Assembly (NCBI RefSeq): GCF_938029845.1
Contig: NZ_CALHGG010000156.1
Span: forward strand, 1 to 20,097
Reading direction: 5' to 3'
Length of the DNA stretch: 20,097 nucleotides
Origin: an uncultured Capnocytophaga sp.
GTDB taxonomy: Bacteria; Bacteroidota; Bacteroidia; Flavobacteriales; Flavobacteriaceae
Part shown: one piece after another, positions 6,960-15,126 of the stretch
Position numbering within the stretch: the stretch's first letter is position 1
Layout: every line of letters starts with the position of its first letter
The notes under the pieces: generated by a model
What the model was told of the DNA's origin: nothing
What the model saw: only the letters and a program-made list of their open reading frames with translations
The model's database searches: none
Made by a program: the position numbers and the translations under genes

Positions 6960-9900
6960 ATGCAAATGAGAATAGGTATTTGCTTACTATTTGCTCTCTT
7001 GGGAGGTCTTCGGGGCTTTGCTCAAGAACGCAATATTCATGGAACAGTCAAGGATACGCAGGGACGACCCTTAGCCAATGTGGTAGTCTTTGTCAAAGGA
7101 ATATCTGAGACAACCACACAGACAAATACAGAGGGTTATTATACCCTCAAGGTTAAGGAAGGAGCCACTTTGGTATTCTCCTCTCTAGGACTCCGAGAAG
7201 TAGCCTATCCCCTAGGGGCTTCCGACACCTTGGATGTAATTATGGAGGCCACACAAGCAAGTGCGCAACCCACGACCCCTACGCAAGAGCGTACCGTGGC
7301 ACGTACCAATGTGCGTGGCCCTTCGTCCATCTATGGGGAAAGCAAACCCCTATGGGTGGTAGATGGCGTAATCCTTGACGATGGAGTGGAACTCTCCCCC
7401 GATGCGCTCTCTTCCTCCGATGCCAAACTACTCATTGCCTCCGCTCTTGGAGGACTCACCTCCGATGATATTGCTTCCTTCAAGGTGCTTAAGGACGCTT
7501 CGGTAACCTCTATCTATGGGCCACGTGCAGTAGCTGGAGTGGTATTAGTAACCACTCGTAAGGGTACCAAAGGCACCAACAATATCACCTATACCAACGA
7601 ATCCACCTTTAGAATGATCCCTTCCTACGACAATTTCAATATCATGAACTCGCAGGAACAAATGGATTTCTATATGGAGATGCTTCGCAGGGGTAATTTC
7701 TCTTATGAAACCCTTACCAACCGACGTTACAAAGGGGAAATTGCACGTATGTACGAACTACTCAATACTGCAGGCGCAGACGGGAAATTTGGTCTTGACA
7801 ACACAGAAGCAGCCAAAACAGCTTATCTAAGAGCTGCCGAATATCGCAATACCAACTGGTTTGACAAACTCTTCCAAACAGGGGTAATGCAAAACCATGC
7901 CGTGAGCCTTTCTACCGGAAGTGACAAGGCCTCCTACTACGCCTCCATAAGTGTACTCTCCGACCCAGGATGGATGAAGTTCAGCCACAATGACCGTTAT
8001 ACTGCCAATCTGAATGCGAACTATAAGCTTAGCCAAAAGGTAAGTTTTAACCTAATTGTCAATGGAGCTTATCGCCAAGGACGCACCCCTGGAAATATGG
8101 ATCCCCTCACAGGAAAAGTATCCTCCGATCTAGAGCTTAACCCTTATTCCTATGCGCTAAACACCTCCCGTACCCTAGACCCAAAAGTAGCTTATCGTTA
8201 TAGATACGCTCCTATGAATATCTTCGAGGAATTGGAAAACAACTATACCGACAGCCATATAGGGGATATCAAGATACAAGGACGCCTCTCTTGGCTTATT
8301 ACTCCCAAGGTAGAGGCCACTGCTCTAGGGGCAATCAAGTATCAGAGTATCTCCCACGAGCTTAACCAAACTGAGCAATCCAACATAGCAAGAGCTTATC
8401 GTGCTGCAGACAACCTAAACATGCTCAAGAACAATGAGTTCCTATACGAAGATCCTTATGATGATTTTGACGTAAAACGTACTGTCCTACCCGAAGGGGG
8501 TATTCGTGAAAAAAGCGAAAGTCTACTCTCTGGCAAGGACTTCCGAGCAACCCTTAGCTACAAAGATGCTTTCGAGGGAGGAAAACATAAGATCCAGCTC
8601 TTAGGAGGTGCAGAAACCAATGACACCTACCGCAGCAAGGATTGGGGTAAGAACTTCGGTCTAATGTATGAGTTAGGCGAGATCTCTTATTTCTCTTATG
8701 AGGCTTTCAAGCAAATACAGGAAAGCAAATCACCTAACTACTATACAGTTACCCGTACCACCTCTCGTAATGCAGCTTTCTTCTCCAATGCTGTCTATAC
8801 TTTCCTTGACCGCTATACCTTGGAGGGTATCTTCCGTTACGATGGTACCAATCAGTTTGGTGCTTCTCGCTATATTCGCTGGATGCCTACTTGGAACCTT
8901 GCTTTCTCTTGGAATGTCACCAAGGAAAACTTTTTCCCTAAAAATACCGCTGTCTCCCAGCTGTCTTTCAAGACTTCTTTTGGGGTCATTCCTGAAAGTC
9001 CTTCTGCACCTACCTCCTTGGTGAAAATCATGGGAGACATTCCTTGGCGTAGCAATGAGCGTACCCGTGAAACAGCTCTTAAGGTAAGTGATCCTGCTAG
9101 TTATGACCTTACTTATGAGAAAAAGCAAGAGCTAAACATGGGGGTGCAAATGGGCTTCTTCAACAATCGTATCAGCTTAGCTCTTGATGGCTATACGCGC
9201 CAAAACTATGACCTCATAGGTCGTGTACCTACCCAAGGGCTTAGCGGTACTATACTCAGAGTAGGCAATGTCGCCCAAATGCACTCTTACGGAATAGACC
9301 TCAGCTTGCAAACTCAAAATATCAAGCTCAAGGATTTTTCTTGGATTACTACCTTTATCTATGCTAAGAATGAAAACAAAATCACTAAGCTCTATGTAGA
9401 TGCCTCTATCTCCGATATGGTGCGTGGTAGTGGATTCTCCAAGGAAGGATATCCTGTAAGTTCTATCTTCTCGATTCCTTTCCGCGGACTCAACAGCGAA
9501 GGACTGCCTACTTTTGCCGACTCTAATGGAAATACTACTATAGATGGTATCCGCTTTGACCAGCGAGACAACCTCGATTTCCTTTCCTATTCTGGTACTA
9601 CCAAGCCTACCGATGTAGGAAGCTTAGGTAACCTATTCACCTACAAGGGGCTTTCACTCAATGTACTTCTAACATATTCCTTTGGAAATGTATTGCGCTT
9701 GCCTACCGCCTTCAAAGCCAATTATGACAATGATGCGCTAGCACTCCCTAAGGAGTTTGTTAACCGCTGGATGCAACCTGGTGATGAGTACCGTACCCAA
9801 GTACCTGCTATTGCCTCCTCTTTCCAAAGAGACAATATGCCTAACTTGGAATATGCTTACACTGCTTACAATTATTCCGATGTACGTATAGCCAAAGGGG

Positions 9901-10121
9901 ACTTCATTCGTCTGAAAGAAATCTCTTTAGGATATGAGTTCGACAAAGACTTGCTCAAGGAAATAAGAATCAAACGCTTAAGCATGAAGCTACAAGCCAC
10001 CAACCTCTTCTTGCTCTATGCTGACAAGAAGCTCAATGGGGCTGATCCTGAGTTCTCTACCGGTTCTTCCTTTATCCCTAACCCTAAACAGCTGACTTTC
10101 AGTCTACGTGTAGGTCTATAA
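6960..10121 (+). CDS. SusC/RagA-type TonB-dependent outer-membrane transporter
   Basis: A 1053-residue outer-membrane beta-barrel importer. Order of parts: signal peptide to about residue 22 (ends FAQ), a carboxypeptidase-regulatory-like beta domain at about 24-97 (GTVKDTQGRPLANVVVFVKG, TNTEGYYTLKV), a linker at 98-117, the plug with VRGPSSIYG at 118-126, LWVVDGV at 131-137, and FKVLKDASVTSIYGPRAVAG at 174-193, then the barrel to the C-terminal LTFSLRVGL. These are diagnostic of the SusC/RagA group that works with a SusD lipoprotein and takes energy from TonB-ExbBD. Oddity: the usual VVVxGYG-type TonB box and the first plug segment are absent between the regulatory domain and VRGPSS. The gene heads a four-gene operon. 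The substrate is unknown; a metallohydrolase partner instead of glycosidases argues for something other than a simple glycan. Confidence 0.93.
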   Translation: MQMRIGICLLFALLGGLRGFAQERNIHGTVKDTQGRPLANVVVFVKGISETTTQTNTEGYYTLKVKEGATLVFSSLGLREVAYPLGASDTLDVIMEATQASAQPTTPTQERTVARTNVRGPSSIYGESKPLWVVDGVILDDGVELSPDALSSSDAKLLIASALGGLTSDDIASFKVLKDASVTSIYGPRAVAGVVLVTTRKGTKGTNNITYTNESTFRMIPSYDNFNIMNSQEQMDFYMEMLRRGNFSYETLTNRRYKGEIARMYELLNTAGADGKFGLDNTEAAKTAYLRAAEYRNTNWFDKLFQTGVMQNHAVSLSTGSDKASYYASISVLSDPGWMKFSHNDRYTANLNANYKLSQKVSFNLIVNGAYRQGRTPGNMDPLTGKVSSDLELNPYSYALNTSRTLDPKVAYRYRYAPMNIFEELENNYTDSHIGDIKIQGRLSWLITPKVEATALGAIKYQSISHELNQTEQSNIARAYRAADNLNMLKNNEFLYEDPYDDFDVKRTVLPEGGIREKSESLLSGKDFRATLSYKDAFEGGKHKIQLLGGAETNDTYRSKDWGKNFGLMYELGEISYFSYEAFKQIQESKSPNYYTVTRTTSRNAAFFSNAVYTFLDRYTLEGIFRYDGTNQFGASRYIRWMPTWNLAFSWNVTKENFFPKNTAVSQLSFKTSFGVIPESPSAPTSLVKIMGDIPWRSNERTRETALKVSDPASYDLTYEKKQELNMGVQMGFFNNRISLALDGYTRQNYDLIGRVPTQGLSGTILRVGNVAQMHSYGIDLSLQTQNIKLKDFSWITTFIYAKNENKITKLYVDASISDMVRGSGFSKEGYPVSSIFSIPFRGLNSEGLPTFADSNGNTTIDGIRFDQRDNLDFLSYSGTTKPTDVGSLGNLFTYKGLSLNVLLTYSFGNVLRLPTAFKANYDNDALALPKEFVNRWMQPGDEYRTQVPAIASSFQRDNMPNLEYAYTAYNYSDVRIAKGDFIRLKEISLGYEFDKDLLKEIRIKRLSMKLQATNLFLLYADKKLNGADPEFSTGSSFIPNPKQLTFSLRVGL

Positions 10122-10140
10122 CCTTTTAATACCGAACCTT

Positions 10141-11676
10141 ATGAAAAGAAATCACATACCTCTACTTACCTTACTTTTGCTTTGCCTTGTAGGGTGTAAC
10201 AAGTTCTTAGACAAGAATCCTGACAGCCGTGTGGAACTAGATTCCGCCGATAAGATACAAAAACTCTTGGTGAGTGCCTATCCCAACCGTACTACTGCCG
10301 TGGTAACGGAGTTCTCCTCTGACAATATAGATGATATAGGTGCTAACAACCGCCGCACGCTGCCTTTCGTTAGCGAATTGGCCTATTGGGAACAGAATTT
10401 CCATGAGTATGGTGCCCGTGATGGCTTGCGAAACCTTTGGAGTGATAACTATTCCATGATTTACCATGCCAATATAGCCTTGGAAGCCATTGACCGCTTA
10501 GGGGGCAATACCCCCGCCCTACGAGCTGCCCGCGGAGAAGCCCTTGTGATACGCGCTTATGCTCACTTTGTCCTTGTCAATCTCTTTGGCAAGCACTACA
10601 ATACCCAAAGTAGCGCCACTGACCTTGGGGTTCCTTATATTGACGAACCTATCAATGAGTTCCAAGCCCAGCGCCCTCGCAATACAGTAGCCCAAGTATA
10701 TCAGTACATAGAAAGAGATCTTACCCAAGGACTCCCCCTAATCAATGATAGTTACTACAAAGTACCTAAGCTACACTTCAACCGACGAGCAGCACAAGCT
10801 TTTGCAGCACGCTTCTTCCTCTATTACCAAAAATGGGACAAAGCCGAAGAGATGGCCACTGCAGTACTAGGAGAGACTCCTACCACACTGCGCAATTGGA
10901 GCGCTTTCCAAGCACTCTCCAGTGAAGATGCACATGCTAAGGAATATACCCGTGACGATGTAGAGGCTAATCTCATGCTTGCCACCGTTCATACCAATGC
11001 TACTGGTTACATTGATGGTTCTTCAGTGGCTCGTTTTACCCATGGTGCCGCTCTTTCCCTAAGAGAGACTTTCCGAGATGAACATAATCTTTGGCAAAAT
11101 AACTATAATGATAAGGCATTCGAACGCTATCGTACTGAAATTAGCAAATACACCTATACCAAGTACCCCACCTATGTGAATAATCGTTCGCAAATCGTCC
11201 TTTTCTCCACCGATGAGACCCTTTTGGTACGTGCCGAAGCACGTATTCTCCAAGGGAAATATGCTGCTGCAGTGGCTGACTTGGGCTATTTTACCAAGGG
11301 ATACCTCGCCTCAGGAAGAGAATTTACCCAAGCAGAGATTACCACTGCCTATCAGCGTATGGCGTATGCCTCCTATGATACCACTACTCTCCTTAGCTAT
11401 GCCACTCAGAAAAAGAGGCTATACCCTGATTTTGCTATAAATAGTACCCAAGAAAACCTACTCCATTTCCTATTGCAGTGCCGTAGATTACTCACCTTGG
11501 GCGAGGGCTTGCGCTGGTATGATATTCGTCGCTATGGCATAGAAATCTACCGCCACCAACTCGATAACGAAGGTACCGCCTATATCAAGGGGGTACTCTC
11601 CAAAGATGATAAGCGCCGTACCCTACCCCTCCCAGTAGATGTGGTAGCGGCTGGAATGCAACAAAATGACCGATAA
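10141..11676 (+). CDS. SusD/RagB-type surface lipoprotein
   Basis: A 511-residue lipoprotein: MKRN start, hydrophobic stretch, lipobox LVGC with Cys19. SusD-like features are NKFLDKNPDSRVEL just after the cysteine, helical TPR-like segments (ARGEALVIRAYAHFVLVNLFG, a hallmark of the family's first helices), RAEARILQGKYAAAVADL, and the C-terminal LRWYDIRRYG. SusD proteins cap the paired SusC barrel at the cell surface and help capture the ligand. The start lies 19 bp after susC, as expected for the coupled pair. Its last bases overlap a possible earlier ATG (11666) of the next gene, though that gene more likely starts at 11687. The ligand cannot be read from the sequence. Confidence 0.92.
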   Translation: MKRNHIPLLTLLLLCLVGCNKFLDKNPDSRVELDSADKIQKLLVSAYPNRTTAVVTEFSSDNIDDIGANNRRTLPFVSELAYWEQNFHEYGARDGLRNLWSDNYSMIYHANIALEAIDRLGGNTPALRAARGEALVIRAYAHFVLVNLFGKHYNTQSSATDLGVPYIDEPINEFQAQRPRNTVAQVYQYIERDLTQGLPLINDSYYKVPKLHFNRRAAQAFAARFFLYYQKWDKAEEMATAVLGETPTTLRNWSAFQALSSEDAHAKEYTRDDVEANLMLATVHTNATGYIDGSSVARFTHGAALSLRETFRDEHNLWQNNYNDKAFERYRTEISKYTYTKYPTYVNNRSQIVLFSTDETLLVRAEARILQGKYAAAVADLGYFTKGYLASGREFTQAEITTAYQRMAYASYDTTTLLSYATQKKRLYPDFAINSTQENLLHFLLQCRRLLTLGEGLRWYDIRRYGIEIYRHQLDNEGTAYIKGVLSKDDKRRTLPLPVDVVAAGMQQNDR

Positions 11677-11686
11677 AACAAAGCCT

Positions 11687-12730
11687 ATGAACCGATTAAA
11701 ATTATACCTACCCCTCCTACTTGCCCTACTCTATGTAGGTTGTAGCAAGGACACACCCGACAAATCACAGAGTGTTGTACAACTCTCCTCACCAGAGGAA
11801 ATAAAGAATCGTACAGAGCTTGACCGATACATCATCGAGAAATTCACCCAACCATATAATGTGAATATTGTATACCGATTCTCGGAGAACAACATCAGCC
11901 GTAATATGTTTCGCTATGTAGCTCCTCCTTCTGCGGAAAAAGCCTTACAAATGGCCAACTTCCTCAAGTATATGTATTATGAACCCTATACAATGCTCAC
12001 CCCCAAGGGATTCCTACAAAACTACTCTCCTAAAGAGTTGGTTTTCATAGGTTCCCGTGCTTTCTCCGATGTAGGAACAGCCTATAATGGACTGGCTACC
12101 AATGCGGTAAAGATAGAGATGCTAGGAGTCAACAACATAAACCCCAATACGACTGACCCTACCGAAATCAAGAACATTGACAATAGGGTGCTACGTCTTA
12201 TCTATCATGAATCGTCTCACCTTTTGGAACAGGTTAAGATTGTCCCTAAGGAGTTCGAGAAGCTCTCCATAGCCGACTACAAAGGGGGCGCATGGACACG
12301 CTCTTGGACGGGAGAAACCTACCTCAAGTCGGGCTTTATCAGTGCCTATGCCAGCGATAATATTCATGAGGATTTCGTAGAGACTATCGCACGTTACATC
12401 ATCTACTATCAGAAAAACCAATGCGGCTGCAACACCACCGATGTAACCCTTGACACCGATGGAGATGGATTGAACGATACTGCCTACAATACTTGGAAAA
12501 CAGAGATTCTCCGCAAAGGATACATCTGGGAAGAAGAGCTTGCCAAAGCCGATGGAAAGAACGATGCTAATGCAACCTATACAGGCAAAGAGATTCTTCT
12601 TAAGAAAATCACCATGGTTAAGAACTACCTCAAAGGTGAGTGGAACATTGACCTTGATGCCCTCCGTAACGAAATCCATAGGCGTCATGCCCTATTGCAG
12701 ACAAAAGATTTCACTAAATATGAATGGTAA
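11687..12730 (+). CDS. Substrate import-associated zinc metallohydrolase lipoprotein
   Basis: I place the start at 11687, not 11666, because MNRLKLYLPLLLALLYVGC is then a normal type II signal peptide (lipobox Cys19). The 347-residue protein has a zincin motif HESSH at residues 174-178 (IYHESSHLLEQ), with a downstream NIHEDFVETIARY segment whose Glu/His could give the third zinc ligand. This matches the family of HExxH lipoproteins that co-occur with SusC/SusD genes. It also has a CGC pair and a DTDGDGLND calcium-loop-like motif at about 256-264. It should sit at the cell envelope and cut, or perhaps only bind, the ligand imported by the SusCD pair. Residues after the cysteine (SKDTPDK) are Lys/Asp rich, compatible with surface export. 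Peptide hydrolysis is inferred from the motif. Confidence 0.88.
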   Translation: MNRLKLYLPLLLALLYVGCSKDTPDKSQSVVQLSSPEEIKNRTELDRYIIEKFTQPYNVNIVYRFSENNISRNMFRYVAPPSAEKALQMANFLKYMYYEPYTMLTPKGFLQNYSPKELVFIGSRAFSDVGTAYNGLATNAVKIEMLGVNNINPNTTDPTEIKNIDNRVLRLIYHESSHLLEQVKIVPKEFEKLSIADYKGGAWTRSWTGETYLKSGFISAYASDNIHEDFVETIARYIIYYQKNQCGCNTTDVTLDTDGDGLNDTAYNTWKTEILRKGYIWEEELAKADGKNDANATYTGKEILLKKITMVKNYLKGEWNIDLDALRNEIHRRHALLQTKDFTKYEW

Positions 12731-12733
12731 CTT

Positions 12734-14434
12734 ATGAAAAAACAGCAATATATACTCCTTTCAGCAATCCTTCTCCTTTTGAGTGCTTGTAGCCAAAAGG
12801 AAGAAGCTGTCTATGGCAAAGGTACTAGCTATGTACAACGTACCAACCAGACCCTCTCTGAATATGCCTCCACCCTTGAGGGTACGCCCCAATGGCTACT
12901 AACCCTCTATGCTGGAGAAAATCAGTCCTATGGGGGATACAATTTCCTTGTTTCTTTCGCTCGAGGCAAGGTAACTGCCTCCTCTGAAGTGCTCCCTACG
13001 GAAGAGACCTCAGACTACTCTCTCCTTTTTGGTGAGAAAGCAATCCTTTCCTTTGATACTTACAATAAGGTATTGCACTACTTTGTAGAACCCTCTTTCC
13101 TTTTCCCCCACGGAAAGGAAGGAGATAACCAGTTTGAGATACAGTCCTACAAAGATGGGGTGTTTTCACTACGTGGTAAGCGCTCTAATAACCTTATGAC
13201 CCTCTCCCCTTTTAAGGGAAATAAGGCTACCTACTTGGCAAAAATACGCCAAAGAACTTCTTTGTTCAAAAGTGTGGGTATCGCTCCGATAACCCTTGAC
13301 CAAAAGCAAGTAGCCCTTACACTCCACCCTACACTTCATCAGTTGAGTTTTACCACAGAGGGTAGTACCCAAAAAGTAGCTTTTGCCTATACAGAAAAGG
13401 GCTTAAAGCTCTATGAACCTACTACCATAGGAGGATATACCTTTACCGAGTTTGTCCTCTCAGAGGATAACCAAGAGCTTTCCACCCTTGACGGCAAGCA
13501 TAAAGCGGCCTTAAGCTATACACTCCCCTATGACTTCAATTCCCGCTCTCTTTGGCTCAACCTCACCGAAGATAACTGTGGATCCAACACTATTTTTGCC
13601 TCTCTTTACCAGCGATATAAGAATTTTTCTTATAGTAACACCGCTTATAGTACAAGCCCACAGATACGTGTAGGCTTCAATACTGAAGAGTCGGGTATCA
13701 CTTTCAGTTTCTACGAAAATGCTACTACACGCTATACTTTGGACTTCCTACCCGTAGTAGGCAAACCCAACCAAGTAAATATAGTGGAGGGCGTTCGTAG
13801 TCTTAACTGGAATGTATTTGCTAATCTCTATCCTCTGGTAGATGCTCTTATACAGTACGCCCCTTATGAGATTACGAATGTCAATAACAATGGCAGACAG
13901 TATCAATGGGTAAGTACCAAGGATAGCCAAGTGCGCTTTGTTACCACCCCTCGCCTACCCCGCTTGCCTTATAATTTCACGACCAAACGTACAACGATCA
14001 CCTTTGCCTCTAACTATGTAAGTGAAACTATACTTACCGCTTACAAGGGGGTAAGACGCCGTAGTCGTACAGTAAATAGTGCGAGGGTAAGGGAAGTGCT
14101 CAACCCTGTAATTTACTTTGGCAAAGAAGGTAATGCTGCTGGTTTCCACTTCTATCTTACCCGTACTCCTACCGCCGGAGGAACTAGTACTCATGTGAAT
14201 GTAGTTCTTAACATGGATTACCTTGGGGTAGCCTGCAACGCTAACCAGCTGAATATGGTAGAGAAAGCTAATCTCCGAGAAAATACCAATTGGAAAAACT
14301 ATACCTACTTAGAACCTTTAGTAAAAGTATTTACCGACAATGTCCCCTATACCATGACCGACTATGGCAGTGGCACCTTAGGCTGGACTAGTGTCAAGAA
14401 TCCGGATATTTGGTTCTATACACAAGAGCAGTAA
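12734..14434 (+). CDS. DUF4302 lipoprotein
   Basis: A 566-residue lipoprotein with lipobox LLSAC (Cys19) followed by SQKEEA, which resembles the Lys plus two acidic residues export signal described for surface lipoproteins of Capnocytophaga and Flavobacterium. The N-terminal region has the DUF4302 look (PQWLLTLYAGENQSYGGYNF at about 52-71) and is beta rich. The C-terminal part holds two related units at about 311-405 and 457-566; compare NQVNIVEGVRSLNWN with NQLNMVEKANLRENTNW, and YQWVSTKDSQVRFVT with LGWTSVKNPDIWFYT. Beta-rich repeated domains suggest ligand binding at the surface. The gene starts 3 bp after the metallohydrolase gene and is the last of the operon, directly before a strong terminator. 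Biochemical function is not known for this family as far as I can say. Confidence 0.85.
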   Translation: MKKQQYILLSAILLLLSACSQKEEAVYGKGTSYVQRTNQTLSEYASTLEGTPQWLLTLYAGENQSYGGYNFLVSFARGKVTASSEVLPTEETSDYSLLFGEKAILSFDTYNKVLHYFVEPSFLFPHGKEGDNQFEIQSYKDGVFSLRGKRSNNLMTLSPFKGNKATYLAKIRQRTSLFKSVGIAPITLDQKQVALTLHPTLHQLSFTTEGSTQKVAFAYTEKGLKLYEPTTIGGYTFTEFVLSEDNQELSTLDGKHKAALSYTLPYDFNSRSLWLNLTEDNCGSNTIFASLYQRYKNFSYSNTAYSTSPQIRVGFNTEESGITFSFYENATTRYTLDFLPVVGKPNQVNIVEGVRSLNWNVFANLYPLVDALIQYAPYEITNVNNNGRQYQWVSTKDSQVRFVTTPRLPRLPYNFTTKRTTITFASNYVSETILTAYKGVRRRSRTVNSARVREVLNPVIYFGKEGNAAGFHFYLTRTPTAGGTSTHVNVVLNMDYLGVACNANQLNMVEKANLRENTNWKNYTYLEPLVKVFTDNVPYTMTDYGSGTLGWTSVKNPDIWFYTQEQ

Positions 14435-14452
14435 TGAATGATTGATAGAAAC

Positions 14453-14493
14453 AAAAGAGAGATTATAGAAAATTACTATAATCTCTCTTTTTT
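14453..14493. terminator. Bidirectional terminator closing the SusCD operon
   Basis: A perfect 16-bp stem (AAAAGAGAGATTATAG with CTATAATCTCTCTTTT) with a 7-nt loop AAAATTA, followed by T residues on the plus strand and, read from the other side, TTTTGTTT. It can stop both the plus-strand operon and the minus-strand HXXEE gene ending at 14530. Confidence 0.88.
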
Positions 14494-14529
14494 ACATTTA
14501 TAGCTAATTGATAAAAAATCAATTGCAAT

Positions 14530-14949
14530 TCATTTTCTGAATAACTGACAACTCCATTTGGGGATGAAATACACACCTATAATACAAGTTACCATTATAG
14601 GAGAATAAGAATGAGTAAAATAGCTTATCAAAATGTGCCATACCAAAAAGAAGCTAAGTCCTATAAGGTATATTCCAAGAGCAATTTTCGTGGCTTTTTC
14701 ACTCTTTCGGCACAAAAAAGCGATAAGAGCTACTAAAGCAAGTTGCCCTATGGAAGCTCCTATGAAATATTCAGGGTGAGCAATTGTCAAATGTGCATTC
14801 TCCAATATCCTTGGAAGTTGTAACCAAGAAGGTATTTTATCTACAAAATCAATATACCACTGCCAAAAAGATATACTCTCTTCTACTTGATGTAAGGCAT
14901 GTAGTCCCATCATTGGAAACCACAGTGATAGATACTTATTTGTTTGCAT
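14530..14949 (-). CDS. HXXEE-domain integral membrane protein
   Basis: A 139-residue membrane protein with three or four hydrophobic helices (around residues 62-78, 86-108 and 116-130, plus a shorter N-terminal one). The naming motif HQVEE is at residues 20-24 inside LHALHQVEESISF, and HPEYFIGAS and WHILISYFTHSYSP supply further histidines, as in the HXXEE family. Conserved His and Glu in the membrane suggest metal binding or catalysis, but the family's role is not established to my knowledge. It is a single gene: the next gene on either side is separated by terminators. Codon use is AT rich compared with the operon on the left. No clear promoter box was found upstream of it. Confidence 0.8.
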   Translation of the reverse strand: MQTNKYLSLWFPMMGLHALHQVEESISFWQWYIDFVDKIPSWLQLPRILENAHLTIAHPEYFIGASIGQLALVALIAFLCRKSEKATKIALGIYLIGLSFFLVWHILISYFTHSYSPIMVTCIIGVYFIPKWSCQLFRK

Positions 14950-15066
14950 ATATTTTTACTTTTAATGCTGTAATATAGTTCTGTTGCATGCGTTTCAAAT
15001 TCCAAAAAAGAGGATTCCATTTTTTTAAATTATTTGAAAAGTATTATATTATATCCATTTTAAACA
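14950..15066. other. AT-rich intergenic stretch with no gene seen
   Basis: This stretch between the HXXEE gene and the M13 peptidase terminator is very AT rich and has no supported reading frame. It must hold the HXXEE promoter, but no full TAnnTTTG box is visible on the minus strand. Confidence 0.5.
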
Positions 15067-15105
15067 AAAAAGTAAAAGGTAATAGTGTTTTACCTTTTAC
15101 TTTTT
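15067..15105 (-). terminator. Rho-independent terminator of the M13 peptidase gene
   Basis: A perfect 16-bp stem (AAAAAGTAAAAGGTAA with TTACCTTTTACTTTTT) encloses the loop TAGTGTT; on the minus strand it runs into a TTTTTTG tract. It lies 21 bp after the stop at 15127. A further partial copy of the arm (TTTTACCTT at 15109-15117) sits beside it. Confidence 0.82.
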
Positions 15106-15126
15106 ATCTTTTACCTTAAAAAGGGT

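Noticed and set aside
12191..12688. Minus-strand frame of 165 codons
   Set aside because: It is antisense to the HExxH metallohydrolase gene, whose motifs and signal peptide are convincing.
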